From contig JASLLE010000017.1 in assembly GCA_030747175.1 (NCBI GenBank), positions 1-40,212 of the forward strand: DNA of 40,212 bases. Direction: 5' to 3'. Source of the DNA: Dehalococcoidia bacterium (GTDB lineage: Bacteria > Chloroflexota > Dehalococcoidia > Lucifugimonadales > Lucifugimonadaceae). Of this stretch, positions 7,867 to 16,345 are shown piece by piece (the first letter of the stretch is position 1; each line of letters opens with the position of its first letter). The notes below the pieces were generated by a model. The model made no database searches. It saw only the letters and a list, made by a program, of their open reading frames with translations, and was not told the origin of the DNA. Position numbers and translations under genes: made by a program.

Positions 7867-8121
7867 ATGCGCCAGGCCGTGATCCTGCTTTTGAAGGGAT
7901 ACAAGAAGATCATTTCGCCGTACTTGCCCTCGCAGTGCCGGTACGAGCCGACATGCTCTATATACGCACAGGACGCAGTGCGCGAGCATGGCGTCTTCAA
8001 AGGCATCCGCATGACGTCCAGGCGTCTCGGCCGATGCCATCCCGGACATGAAGGTGGTTACGACCCAGTCCCGGCGGCTCGCGCCGTCGATTCCGACGCC
8101 GGTGCAGGGCATAACGCCTGA
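7867..8121 (+). CDS. yidD: Membrane protein insertion efficiency factor YidD
   Basis: The 84-residue protein shows the full YidD pattern: KGYKKIISPYLPSQCRYEPT, CSIYAQDAVREHGVFKG, then RLGRCHPGHEGGYDPVP, with the three conserved cysteines. YidD is an inner-face membrane-associated protein that aids YidC-dependent insertion. It starts 1 bp after the rnpA stop. Its last 20-74 bases overlap the next gene, depending on which start that gene uses. Confidence 0.95.
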   Translation: MRQAVILLLKGYKKIISPYLPSQCRYEPTCSIYAQDAVREHGVFKGIRMTSRRLGRCHPGHEGGYDPVPAARAVDSDAGAGHNA

Positions 8122-9493
8122 ATCCCCGGCAAATCACGACATCCCGCTCCCCGATCCCGGCCCGAAAACGGCCGGCCGGCGTGAGTACTTCGACCCGACC
8201 CGGAGACATACCTCGCCTTTAACTACATATCCCGAGAGAACACTTGGGCACCGGAAGGGCCAACGCCGGACGAGACCGTTTTTCCTCGCCCTGTTGTTCT
8301 CGTTATCAGTATTCATCCTGACCGCCTGCGTCGGGGATCTTGATCCAGACGGCGGTTGGGCCGCGCCCGTGGTCGATGGTGACCACGTATACATCGGCGC
8401 GAAAGACGGCCGAATCACGCGCCTCGCGCTGAACGAAGACGGCCGATTCGACAACGCGTGGGGTTTCCCGGCGGCGGGGGCCGATACTCTTGGTCCGCTT
8501 TACGGCACGCCCCGTGTCGATGGTGACCGGGTGTTTGGCGCCACGTATGACTGCGACAACCTCGACTGTGAAGCGATTGTCTTCGGAGCGTCTGTGGGGA
8601 CGGGTCAAGAACTCTGGAGATTCGAGCGGCAGACCCAGGTCGTCGGCGCCGTCGCCGTCGCCGGGGATACGGTGTTATTTGGCACGGCGCAAATCGACGA
8701 CGAATTCGACAACGATCCTGGGATTGCCGGCGCAGCCGGTTATCTGTACGCGATCGACACGAGCACGGCGCTGGCGCCAACGGTTCTCTGGCGTGTCGCG
8801 ACGGCGGACGCCGTGTGGGGCACGCCGGTCATATTTGATGACGTGGCCTATTTCGGGGATCTTGGCGGGGTTTTTCACGCCGTTTCGCTCGGCGGTTCGA
8901 ATGGCGACGCCGGAAGTGAAATTTGGACTTTCAAGGCCGGCGGGGCGATCGTCGCCGAGCCGCTGATCGCCGATGGAAAGGTCTATTTCGGCGATTTTAG
9001 CGACAACTTTTATGCACTGGACATCGCAGCCCGGGAAGCCGCCGGACCTGGCTCCCACCCACTGAGCGCAGGCGAGTGGTCGTTTGATTCAGATGGCTGG
9101 TTCTGGGCCACTCCACTCATTCACGATAACGTTCTGTACGTCGGCACGTTGAACGGAAAGTTTTACGCCCTCGACCCTGTAACCGGGAGCCAACTCTGGG
9201 AGGAGCCGGGAGAAGTCGACGGCCAGATCGTCGGTCGCGCAGCTGTATTTGAAGAAACCGGCAAGGGTCCGGCGCTTGCAGTCCCGTCCGGCAGTGACAA
9301 CATCGGCGCGTTCATGGCGTCGAACGGGTCGGAATTGAACGGATTCATCACCGATGGCGGTGTCAAAGCCGATCTGCTCGTAGAGGGCGCCGTCCTGTAC
9401 GCCCACACGACCGGTGATGATTTGATCCGGTTCAAGATCTCCGATCACGGGCGGATCTCGTGTGTCGATGCAGAGACGGGAGCGGCCTGCTGA
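8048..9493 (+). CDS. PQQ-type beta-propeller lipoprotein (BamB-like)
   Basis: The protein of up to 481 residues has a hydrophobic stretch PFFLALLFSLSVFILTAC, ending in a lipobox cysteine at about residue 93. About seven or eight propeller blades follow. Each has a pattern like TPVIFDDVAYFGDLGGVFHA or TPLIHDNVLYVGTLNGKFYA, as in BamB and PQQ-binding propellers. The N-terminal 80 residues before the signal are unusual for a lipoprotein and overlap yidD. An in-frame GTG at 8102 would shorten the overlap to 20 bp, but no start close to the signal is visible. The stop overlaps the yidC start (TGATG), indicating translational coupling. A lipoprotein placed between yidD and yidC suggests a role in envelope protein assembly; that is inference. 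Confidence 0.82.
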   Translation: MKVVTTQSRRLAPSIPTPVQGITPESPANHDIPLPDPGPKTAGRREYFDPTRRHTSPLTTYPERTLGHRKGQRRTRPFFLALLFSLSVFILTACVGDLDPDGGWAAPVVDGDHVYIGAKDGRITRLALNEDGRFDNAWGFPAAGADTLGPLYGTPRVDGDRVFGATYDCDNLDCEAIVFGASVGTGQELWRFERQTQVVGAVAVAGDTVLFGTAQIDDEFDNDPGIAGAAGYLYAIDTSTALAPTVLWRVATADAVWGTPVIFDDVAYFGDLGGVFHAVSLGGSNGDAGSEIWTFKAGGAIVAEPLIADGKVYFGDFSDNFYALDIAAREAAGPGSHPLSAGEWSFDSDGWFWATPLIHDNVLYVGTLNGKFYALDPVTGSQLWEEPGEVDGQIVGRAAVFEETGKGPALAVPSGSDNIGAFMASNGSELNGFITDGGVKADLLVEGAVLYAHTTGDDLIRFKISDHGRISCVDAETGAAC

Positions 9494-10488
9494 TGGGCGC
9501 ACTCTTCTCCCGGCGAACGATGATCATCGTCGGTATCGCCGTGGTTGCGGCCGCGATCTGGGAATTCAACCTGATCGTTATCAACCCGATGGTGAACTCG
9601 CTGGTGTTGTTGGACAAGATTTTGTTCAGCAACTTCGGATTGGCGATCATATTCTTCACTGTGACGGTCCGGTTGCTCATGATCCCGCTCACCGTCATGC
9701 AGACGCGCAACATGCGCAAAATGTCTGCGCTACAGCCCCGGATGAAGGCGATGCAGGCGCGCTACAAGGATCATCCTGACGGCCGTCGCCTGCAATCGGC
9801 CGAGACGATGAAGATGTACAAAGCCGCCGGGGTGAGCCCGGTCGGCTGTCTTGGCCCGATGGTCCTCCAGATGCCGATCTGGTTCGGCCTGTACCGGGCG
9901 ATCTTCAAGGCGGTCCCGGCGACGCCGGAGGGCACGGCCAACCTGTCTGCCGTCCTTTACGGGTGGAACCCGGCGGCGAGCGACGTGCCGCTGGACAGCA
10001 TGTTCATCGGTATGGACCTTGTTGACCTGGTCCAGAACGCTCCCGCGCCGTTCAACTTCGCATTGCCGATCCTGGTCGGCGCATCGATGTGGGCGCAGCA
10101 GAAGATCAGCGCCATGCCTTCGATGGATGAACGATCAGCACAGACGAACCAGATGATGCTCTGGTTGATGCCGATCATGTTCGGATTCTTCACATTCCAG
10201 TTCCCGGCGGGACTGGCCGTATACATCCTGTTCTCCAACCTGATTGGAGTCGCAATTACTGCCGTGATTTCCGGACCGGGAGCCCTCCTGGGCACGCGGT
10301 TCGGGACATCAGCGGCCACGGCGGCGGCGGCCGTAGAGGCCGGCGTTGTTGAGGCCGAAGATGAACAAAAGGGGGAAGTCATTGATGGAACCGCGACGGT
10401 TCTCGGGGAAGACAGTCGAAGAAGCGACCGACAACGCGCTCGAAAAGCTCGACGCAAACCTCGAAGACGTAGAAATCGTCGTCGTTAA
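9493..10488 (+). CDS. yidC: Membrane protein insertase YidC
   Basis: This protein of about 331 residues is a short Gram-positive/Chloroflexota-type YidC without the large periplasmic domain. It shows TVTVRLLMIPLTVMQTRNMR, the cytoplasmic loop PRMKAMQARYKDHPDGRRLQ, then VGCLGPMVLQMPIWFGLYRA and FGFFTFQFPAGLAVYILFSN. The conserved substrate-groove arginine lies in TVRLLMIP. It inserts membrane proteins alone or with SecYEG. The ATG at 9493 overlaps the TGA of the preceding gene. The C-terminal tail is very basic (RRSDRQRARKARRKPRRRR), as in YidC proteins that contact ribosomes. The last 104 bases overlap the jag start in another frame. Confidence 0.95.
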   Translation: MGALFSRRTMIIVGIAVVAAAIWEFNLIVINPMVNSLVLLDKILFSNFGLAIIFFTVTVRLLMIPLTVMQTRNMRKMSALQPRMKAMQARYKDHPDGRRLQSAETMKMYKAAGVSPVGCLGPMVLQMPIWFGLYRAIFKAVPATPEGTANLSAVLYGWNPAASDVPLDSMFIGMDLVDLVQNAPAPFNFALPILVGASMWAQQKISAMPSMDERSAQTNQMMLWLMPIMFGFFTFQFPAGLAVYILFSNLIGVAITAVISGPGALLGTRFGTSAATAAAAVEAGVVEAEDEQKGEVIDGTATVLGEDSRRSDRQRARKARRKPRRRRNRRR

Positions 10489-11422
10489 CCCTGGAAGATC
10501 CGGGATCCTGGGGTTCGGCGGTGAACCGGCCGAGATAGACGTAACTGTGCCGGGAGGCGGCACGGCCGGCCGCGCGTATGAGTCCGGGTCCGAGGCGGAA
10601 TCCGACGACGATGAGTACGCACGCGACTCGGACGGTGATTACGAGGCCGACGGCTCCGAGGCTGCTACCGCCTCTTACCCGGGGGACGATGATTTCGCTA
10701 CTGGCTCCGACTCGGATGGTGACGACGAAGAGTTTGAGGATGAGCGAGAGGAAGAGTCCGTTTCGGTAGCGGAAGTCGAAGAAGAGGACGAAGGCGGTCC
10801 GGAACCGGTTCAGCCGGCGGCGCGAAGGGGCGGTGGGAGACGCAGCCGGGAAGACCGGTCGGAACGGCGTGAGCGCCCGTCGGAGCCGGACCCGGAGGTG
10901 ATCGAATTTGCTTCGGAAGTGATCGATTACTTTTTGGCAAGCATGAACGTCGTCGCGGACACCTATATCCGTGAAGAGACCGACGACGGCGTCCCGGTTT
11001 TCGATATCGAGGGCGAAGACTCGGGGCTGCTCATCGGGCGGCGCGGCGAGACCCTGCAGTCGCTCCAGTACCTGGTCAACCTGATCGTCACCCACCAGCT
11101 CGGCCGCTCGGCGTACGTCCAGATCGATATCGAGGGTTACAAAGAACGCCGGCGTGAGACGCTGGCAGGCGTGGCGCAGCGAACTGCAGAGCGTGTGGCG
11201 GACTCGGGAGAGTCCGCAGAACTTGAGCCGATGCCCGCGTATGAACGGCGATGGGTTCATATGGCCCTCGCCAACAACTCGGAGGTACGGACGGAGAGCA
11301 GCGGTGAAGGTTCCGACCGTTTCGTGGTGATCTACCCGGGCCGTGACGGTGGTGGAGGCGCTTCCGGCCCGCGGGGCGGGAACCGTCCCCGGGGTCGCGG
11401 AGGCCGCCGGGGTCGCCGTTAG
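10385..11422 (+). CDS. jag: Jag/KhpB family RNA-binding protein
   Basis: The protein of about 345 residues begins with a Jag_N domain (FSGKTVEEATDNALEKLDAN and GRSGILGFGG). A long acidic Asp/Glu/Ser-rich linker follows (about residues 65-150), then a KH domain with the loop LIGRRGETLQSLQYLVNLIV, an R3H domain (ELEPMPAYERRWVHMALAN), and an Arg/Gly-rich tail. Jag (KhpB/EloR) binds RNA and is linked to cell elongation and envelope synthesis; the gene classically follows yidC. The ATG at 10385 is preceded by a GGGGG site nine bases away and matches the usual N-terminus. Its first 104 bases overlap yidC. The acidic linker is longer than in typical family members. Confidence 0.93.
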   Translation: MEPRRFSGKTVEEATDNALEKLDANLEDVEIVVVNPGRSGILGFGGEPAEIDVTVPGGGTAGRAYESGSEAESDDDEYARDSDGDYEADGSEAATASYPGDDDFATGSDSDGDDEEFEDEREEESVSVAEVEEEDEGGPEPVQPAARRGGGRRSREDRSERRERPSEPDPEVIEFASEVIDYFLASMNVVADTYIREETDDGVPVFDIEGEDSGLLIGRRGETLQSLQYLVNLIVTHQLGRSAYVQIDIEGYKERRRETLAGVAQRTAERVADSGESAELEPMPAYERRWVHMALANNSEVRTESSGEGSDRFVVIYPGRDGGGGASGPRGGNRPRGRGGRRGRR

Positions 11423-11446
11423 GGCCTCGGCAGGAGGTCATCGGCA

Positions 11447-12319
11447 GTGTCAGAGTTCACTACGCCGGACTTTCTGTCCATTGGCGTTCTGACGAACGAC
11501 GTGACGCCGGAACCCGGCAACCCGCACGGGCGTGTACGACCCGGCGGCGCGGCCGCGTTTGCGGCCGTGTGTGCGCAAGGCCTCGGGCTGAAAGCGGCGG
11601 TCGTCACAAGCGCCGCGCCCGGGTACCCCGTCGAGTATGTTCTTCCGGGGATTGATGTCGTGGTCGTCGAATCCGAATTCACGACCTTCTTCCAGAACCT
11701 TTATGGCCCGGATGGCGAGCGAACCCAGGTGCTTGGCGGCCGCTCCTCCTCCATAGCGCGCTCGGATATTCCGCCGGCATGGTTACGGGCGCCGATCGTG
11801 TTTTTCGGACCCCTGGTCCGTGAAACACCCCCGGATGCGCGGGAATGGTTTCCGGATGCTGCCGTCGGCGCAGCCGTGCAGGGCTGGCTGCGCCGATGGG
11901 ACGATTACGGTCGTGTTCGGGAAGTTGGTGGTCCCGGGGCGGGCCTTGATATCGGCGTGGCCGGCGGATATCGCCTGCTGGCGGGTTCGGCCGAAGAATT
12001 CCACGAAAGTGACGGTCGGGAGATGGCGCAATGGGCCGCATGTACCGATGTCGTGGGCGTGACGGACGGCTCGAACGGCGCGCGGATATATGCGGAAGGG
12101 GTTTCGTTAGATATTCCGGTGTACTCAGCAAATGAGATGGATCCCACCGGCGCGGGCGACATCTGGGCGGCCGCCTGCCTGGTGCGGCTGGTCGAGAGCG
12201 ATGACCCGGAAGAGGCGGCGCGATTTGCCAATGCGGCCGCAAGCATCTCGGTAGAGCGGGACGGCCTGTCCGGCGCCCCGGGCCGTTCCGAGATAGCGGC
12301 AAGAATGGCAAGGGGATGA
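11447..12319 (+). CDS. PfkB-family carbohydrate kinase-like protein
   Basis: The 290-residue protein has the ribokinase/PfkB layout, with an early Gly-rich RPGGAAAFAAVCAQGLGLKA and the C-terminal signature DPTGAGDIWAAACLVRL at about residues 228-244, which holds the catalytic Asp and anion hole. The family phosphorylates sugars, nucleosides or related alcohols with ATP; the substrate is not predictable. The start is GTG at 11447 with GGAGG nine bases upstream. It lies 24 bp after jag and may share the operon transcript. The middle region is divergent from well-known kinases. Confidence 0.8.
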   Translation: MSEFTTPDFLSIGVLTNDVTPEPGNPHGRVRPGGAAAFAAVCAQGLGLKAAVVTSAAPGYPVEYVLPGIDVVVVESEFTTFFQNLYGPDGERTQVLGGRSSSIARSDIPPAWLRAPIVFFGPLVRETPPDAREWFPDAAVGAAVQGWLRRWDDYGRVREVGGPGAGLDIGVAGGYRLLAGSAEEFHESDGREMAQWAACTDVVGVTDGSNGARIYAEGVSLDIPVYSANEMDPTGAGDIWAAACLVRLVESDDPEEAARFANAAASISVERDGLSGAPGRSEIAARMARG

Positions 12320-12415
12320 TGGGATTCAGAGTTAGGGCTTCTGAATGTAAAATCCCGGGGTTGAAGCGGACGGGGATCGCAGGAAAGTAACAGCCGGGCC
12401 TTTCAGTCCAACATC

Positions 12416-13117
12416 ATGAGCAGTTCAGGTAACCCTTCGGCCGGTAGTCGTGTCCTGACCATTGCGGTCAGGGACGGCGCCGTTTTTGAAGATCAATGCG
12501 CCGTCGCGGCGCGCGATGATTCCCTCCGCGCCGCCGTGATCCACCTCACGATTGAAGCGGGCAGGGCGGTTTCCGTAGAACCTGGAATGCCAGCAATCCT
12601 CGCCGCGCTACAGATTCCGGTGGTCGCGGGCCTCTCCGGCCGCGTCGACGACCGCGTTCTGGAACTGGCGCTGGCCGCGGATGTACGGATCTGCGATGCC
12701 GGGAGCTCTTTCGCCATGACGCAGCCGGGACGCGGGGAGTTTCCGTCGGACGGCGGAACGCAGCGTCTCCCCCGGGTTATCGGCCCGGGCCTGGCGACCG
12801 ACATGCTTCTCACGGGCCGGAGGATCACTGCGGAAGAGGCCCTGCGTGTTGGACTGGTGACGGAGATAGTTCCCGCGGGCATGGCGCGAGATCGGGCGGA
12901 TGAGATCGCCGCGGACATCGCGGCGCACGGCCAGGCGGGCGGGCGGTTCACCAAGGAGGCGGTGCTCAAGGGCGCAGACATGCCGCTCGAAAGTTCGCTC
13001 CGTCTTGAGGCGGACCTGGCGATCCTTCTACATACCGATCCCGAACGCGTGGAAGGGATAAACGCTTTCAATGAACGAAGAAAACCCGATTTTCTGCTGG
13101 ATGGGCCTCAAGAATGA
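12416..13117 (+). CDS. Divergent enoyl-CoA hydratase/isomerase family protein
   Basis: The 233-residue crotonase-fold protein shows the second half of the family pattern (ELALAADVRICDAGSSFAM, DGGTQRLPRVIG, LLTGRRITAEEALRVGLVTE). Its first half is degenerate. The oxyanion-hole segment normally written FCAGAD is not recognisable, the Gly-rich helix before the first catalytic Glu reads GRVDDRVLELA, and the usual PE of the second acid is PG. It sits 19 bp upstream of a more canonical crotonase and in one run with an acyl-CoA ligase. It may be a non-catalytic partner or use altered chemistry. Confidence 0.78.
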   Translation: MSSSGNPSAGSRVLTIAVRDGAVFEDQCAVAARDDSLRAAVIHLTIEAGRAVSVEPGMPAILAALQIPVVAGLSGRVDDRVLELALAADVRICDAGSSFAMTQPGRGEFPSDGGTQRLPRVIGPGLATDMLLTGRRITAEEALRVGLVTEIVPAGMARDRADEIAADIAAHGQAGGRFTKEAVLKGADMPLESSLRLEADLAILLHTDPERVEGINAFNERRKPDFLLDGPQE

Positions 13118-13136
13118 AAGCGAATGAGATCGGCCG

Positions 13137-13874
13137 GTGACCTTCCCCTTCAAGACCGTCCTGTACGAGAAACACGGCCCGGTGGCGCATATCGTCTTGA
13201 ACAGACCCGATGTGATCAACGCCTTCAACGTCCAAATGAGGGACGACCTGTCTGAAGTTCTTGAAGCGGTTCGCTGGGATCCTGACGTCGGAGTGGTGTT
13301 GCTTCGAGGCGCCGGCGAGCGCGGGTTCTGCGCCGGGGCTGACTTATCGGAATTCGGCAGCGCTCCCTCACAGGGCGCAGCCCGGCTCGCTCGCTGGGAA
13401 CGGGACATATTCGGCGAATTGCGGGACCTGCCGGCGCCGACGGTTGCCGTGTTGCACGGCCACGTGATCGGCTCCGGCGTTGAGCTGGCGTTGCTGTGCG
13501 ACATCCGGATCGCTTCGGAAGACGCCGTGTTTTCGATGCCAGAAACCTACTACGGCCTGATCGCCGCCGCGGGTGGCACGCAGACCTTGCCCCGGGCGAT
13601 ACGGCAGGGCCGGGCGCTCGATATTTTGCTCACCGGTCGTCGCCTCGATGCCGCGGGAGGCCGGGATGCAGGCATCGTCCAACGCATCGTCACGCCCGCT
13701 GAATTGGCCGGAGAATCGGAGAGAATTGCGACCGGCCTGGCGGCGATTGACCCGGCCGTGGCTCACTCGATCAAGCTAGCGCTAGCTGCGGCGCGCGATC
13801 TTCCGCTGGCTGACGGCCTTGCGCGCGAACGGAGGCTGTCTATCATGTTGGGCCGTGACGTTAAAGCCACCTAG
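13137..13874 (+). CDS. Enoyl-CoA hydratase/isomerase
   Basis: The 245-residue crotonase has the oxyanion-hole segment GERGFCAGADLSEF at about residues 60-73, GSGVELALLCDIRIASEDAV with the first acidic position, and PETYYGLIAAAGGTQTLPRA with the second. This supports a working hydratase or isomerase acting on acyl-CoA substrates in the cytoplasm. The start is GTG at 13137. It follows the divergent crotonase by 19 bp and precedes an acyl-CoA ligase by 24 bp, so the three probably act in one acid-activation and beta-oxidation-like route. The substrate is unknown. Confidence 0.9.
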   Translation: MTFPFKTVLYEKHGPVAHIVLNRPDVINAFNVQMRDDLSEVLEAVRWDPDVGVVLLRGAGERGFCAGADLSEFGSAPSQGAARLARWERDIFGELRDLPAPTVAVLHGHVIGSGVELALLCDIRIASEDAVFSMPETYYGLIAAAGGTQTLPRAIRQGRALDILLTGRRLDAAGGRDAGIVQRIVTPAELAGESERIATGLAAIDPAVAHSIKLALAAARDLPLADGLARERRLSIMLGRDVKAT

Positions 13875-13898
13875 CCCATTTCCTCACGCGGGAAACAA

Positions 13899-15464
13899 TT
13901 GAATACATTCGAACTGCTCGAGATCGCATGTGCGATCGTTCCAGATCGCCCGGCGTTTGTGGCCGGGGTGAACGGCGAGATAAAGCCAGATTTCGCGACA
14001 TTCCGGGATCGAGCGTCCCGGCTGGCGTCCGTGCTCTCCGGGATGGGGGTCGAACCCGGTGATCGCGTCGCACTGATGGATGTCAATTCCCCGGCGCATG
14101 CAGAGGCTTACTTCGCCTCCGCGATGCTGGACGCGATTTACGTTCCGGTGAACTTCCGGGCGCGTGCCAGCGAGGTTGACCACATGCTCGGGCGGGTCGC
14201 CCCCTCTGTCATCCTCGCCGGGGCCCGCTACCAGGACTTGATCGATTCGTGTGATTGTCTCCAGAGAGACGGAATCGGACGGCTGGCGCTGGAAAACGAC
14301 GCGGCGCACGGCCGTTGGGCATCGTACGAAGACGCCGTTGGAACCGCCGAGCCCTACGCGGGCCGCCCGACAGGCGACGACGACGACACGACGATGATCA
14401 TGTTCACGTCGGGTTCCACATCCCTGCCGAAGGGCGTGACCCTCACGCACGGAAGCTTCACGTCTTTTGTGATGGACAACGTGCCGCCGGCGGATCCGGA
14501 CGCGAACGAATGCAATCTCCTGACCGTCCCGCTCTACCACATCGCCGGTGTCCAATCGATGATGGCCGGCGTCTGGGGCGGCCGGACCCTCGTCCTTCAA
14601 CCGCAGTTTGACCCCGAAAGCTGGATGGAGCTGGTTCAGAGGGAGAGCGTGAACCGGGCGATGATGGTCCCGACCATGCTGAAAACCCTGATGGATCACC
14701 CGAAGTTCACCGATTTCGATATGTCCAGCCTGGACGTGATCACGTACGGCGCAGCGGCGATGCCCGAATCCGTGATCCTGGAAGCGATCGAGAAATTTCC
14801 AGGCGTCCAGTTCATTAATGCGTTCGGCCAGACCGAAACAGCCGCCACGATCACCATGCTCCCGCCGGAGGATCACAATCTCACCGGAACGCCGGAGGAG
14901 ATAGCGAAGAAGCGAAGGCGCTTGCGGTCTATAGGGACTCCGCTTGAAGGCGTCGAAGTCAAAATCATGAACGAAGAGGGCGAAGAGCTCCCGGTCAACG
15001 AACCGGGAGAGATCGTCGCTCGCGGCAAGCGGCTGATGAAAGGTTACTGGGGAGATGACGCGAATGGCGCCGTCAACAGCGCAGGCTGGCTCCAGACAGG
15101 CGACCTCGGATACCGGGATGAGGATGGCTACATCTTCCTGACTGGCCGTGCCAGGGAGATCATCAAACGCGGCGGAGAAATGATCTCCCCGGAAGAGGTG
15201 GAAGAAACCCTTGAGCGCCATGATGCGGTCCGAGAGGCTTCCGTCATCGGGGTGCCGGACACCACGTGGGGAGAGCTGGTTCATGCCGTGGTGGTGGTCG
15301 AGAGTGGGTCATCGGTTACCGAGGCGGATTTGATCGAGCACGCCAGGCAGTCACTTGCCAGTTACAAGAAACCGGACAAGATCCATTTCACAGATGAATT
15401 GCCGAGGAACGCCCTCGGAAAAGTGATCCGGCCCCGGGTCAAAGAAAAGTTCGGTGGGATTTGA
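13899..15464 (+). CDS. Acyl-CoA synthetase (AMP-forming)
   Basis: The 521-residue ANL-superfamily enzyme has motif A3 TTMIMFTSGSTSLPKGVTLT, motif A5 INAFGQTETAATI, the A7/A8 region GWLQTGDLGYRDEDGYIFLT then GRAREIIKRGGEMISPEEVE, and the C-terminal catalytic lysine in RNALGKVIRP. It adenylates a carboxylic acid and transfers it to CoA. The length is typical of medium-chain or aromatic acyl-CoA ligases. The start is TTG at 13899 with a GGGA-type site upstream. Two crotonases directly upstream suggest degradation of an unsaturated or aromatic acid, as in hydroxycinnamate pathways; that is inference only. Confidence 0.93.
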   Translation: MNTFELLEIACAIVPDRPAFVAGVNGEIKPDFATFRDRASRLASVLSGMGVEPGDRVALMDVNSPAHAEAYFASAMLDAIYVPVNFRARASEVDHMLGRVAPSVILAGARYQDLIDSCDCLQRDGIGRLALENDAAHGRWASYEDAVGTAEPYAGRPTGDDDDTTMIMFTSGSTSLPKGVTLTHGSFTSFVMDNVPPADPDANECNLLTVPLYHIAGVQSMMAGVWGGRTLVLQPQFDPESWMELVQRESVNRAMMVPTMLKTLMDHPKFTDFDMSSLDVITYGAAAMPESVILEAIEKFPGVQFINAFGQTETAATITMLPPEDHNLTGTPEEIAKKRRRLRSIGTPLEGVEVKIMNEEGEELPVNEPGEIVARGKRLMKGYWGDDANGAVNSAGWLQTGDLGYRDEDGYIFLTGRAREIIKRGGEMISPEEVEETLERHDAVREASVIGVPDTTWGELVHAVVVVESGSSVTEADLIEHARQSLASYKKPDKIHFTDELPRNALGKVIRPRVKEKFGGI

Positions 15465-15478
15465 GAAACGAGACCGTT

Positions 15479-15516
15479 CCCTCTCCCGCCGGGAGAGTGA
15501 CAGGGTGAGGGAGAAG
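15479..15516. repeat. Dispersed hairpin repeat, copy in 15.5 kb gap
   Basis: The core CTCTCCC-GCC-GGGAGAG (15481-15497) is followed by GGGTGAGGGAGAAG, as in the copies near 1696 and 16652. It lies right after the acyl-CoA ligase stop, where it could also act as a 3'-end hairpin. Confidence 0.65.
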
Positions 15517-15551
15517 TCCTCACAGGGTTAAACGCCGTCGTTGACCGATAC

Positions 15552-15569
15552 GAGTTCGGACCAGAACTC
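15552..15569. promoter_or_regulatory. 18-bp palindrome upstream of the P-loop gene
   Basis: GAGTTC (15552-15557) and GAACTC (15564-15569) form a perfect inverted repeat around a six-base centre. A -35-like TTGACC lies at 15541-15546. The palindrome is positioned like a repressor or activator operator for the gene starting at 15612. No cognate regulator is evident. Confidence 0.3.
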
Positions 15570-15611
15570 AATGCAAACAGGTGCCCCACCGGGGCCCGGA
15601 AGGGACAACTC

Positions 15612-16292
15612 ATGCGCCTCCTACTCGCTGGATGTGAATACGCCGGTACCACCACCGTCGCCCACGCCATTGATGACTGGATGTCGGAGAACATGGGCGC
15701 CCGGTTCTCCCTGATCCATGAACACTGGAAGATCCCGCACACCTCGGGACATCCCGACAACACGACCTCTGAAGAGCAGGAATGGCTGCTGCAGGCGACT
15801 CCGAAATTCAAGGAGATGCACCAGCGACACAGCCTCTACTACCACACGCAGGCGAGCACCTATAACGGGGGCGATGGCATGGTGGTGGGTGGTCATATCG
15901 ACGATGCCGTGTACGCGCCGATGTACTTCGGGTACGGCCAGAAGGGCTACAGCTTCGACCGTGAGCTGACGATGCACCAGGTGGAAAAGACGATCCTCTA
16001 CTTCACCAACGACACGGTGGTCGTGCATATCACGGCGGATAGCGATGTCATCAGAAAGCGGATGCAGGACGACCCGCACGAGAACGGAATCGTGGGGCCA
16101 GACGATGTCGACAAGGTCAAAGGACGCTTTGAAGAACTGGTTGCGTGGTCGCTGCTAGGCAACAAGATCTCGATCGACAACAGCGGCGCCCTGGTGGACA
16201 CCATGGCCCAGTTCGTGGACAAGATTGAGCCGTACCTGACGGACTCGGATCGCACCCGCATCCTCGCCCACAAGGTGCTTAGCGGAGGTTAG
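15612..16292 (+). CDS. P-loop kinase-like protein with atypical Walker A
   Basis: The 226-residue protein starts with a beta strand and the phosphate-loop-like GCEYAGTTTVA (residues 7-17). The position normally held by the Walker A lysine (GxxxxGK[ST]) is threonine. Later features fit a small nucleotide or nucleoside kinase fold: VVVHITADSDVIRKRMQDDP resembles the strand, helix and lid-arginine region of thymidylate kinase-like enzymes. HEHWKIPHTSGHPDNT and MVVGGHIDDAVYAPMYFGYG look conserved but have no function I can name. GGAAGGGA upstream supports the ATG. It appears monocistronic between two repeat-bearing gaps. Confidence 0.7.
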   Translation: MRLLLAGCEYAGTTTVAHAIDDWMSENMGARFSLIHEHWKIPHTSGHPDNTTSEEQEWLLQATPKFKEMHQRHSLYYHTQASTYNGGDGMVVGGHIDDAVYAPMYFGYGQKGYSFDRELTMHQVEKTILYFTNDTVVVHITADSDVIRKRMQDDPHENGIVGPDDVDKVKGRFEELVAWSLLGNKISIDNSGALVDTMAQFVDKIEPYLTDSDRTRILAHKVLSGG

Positions 16293-16345
16293 GTGGCGGG
16301 GCGGTGGATTCTGCTCCGGGTCGCGAGGCCGGGGGTAGTGGCAAA

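Noticed and set aside
13884-15284. Long open frame of 466 codons antisense to the acyl-CoA ligase
   Set aside because: The opposite strand encodes a complete acyl-CoA synthetase with all motifs. The antisense product has no recognisable domain and is explained by GC-rich codon usage.
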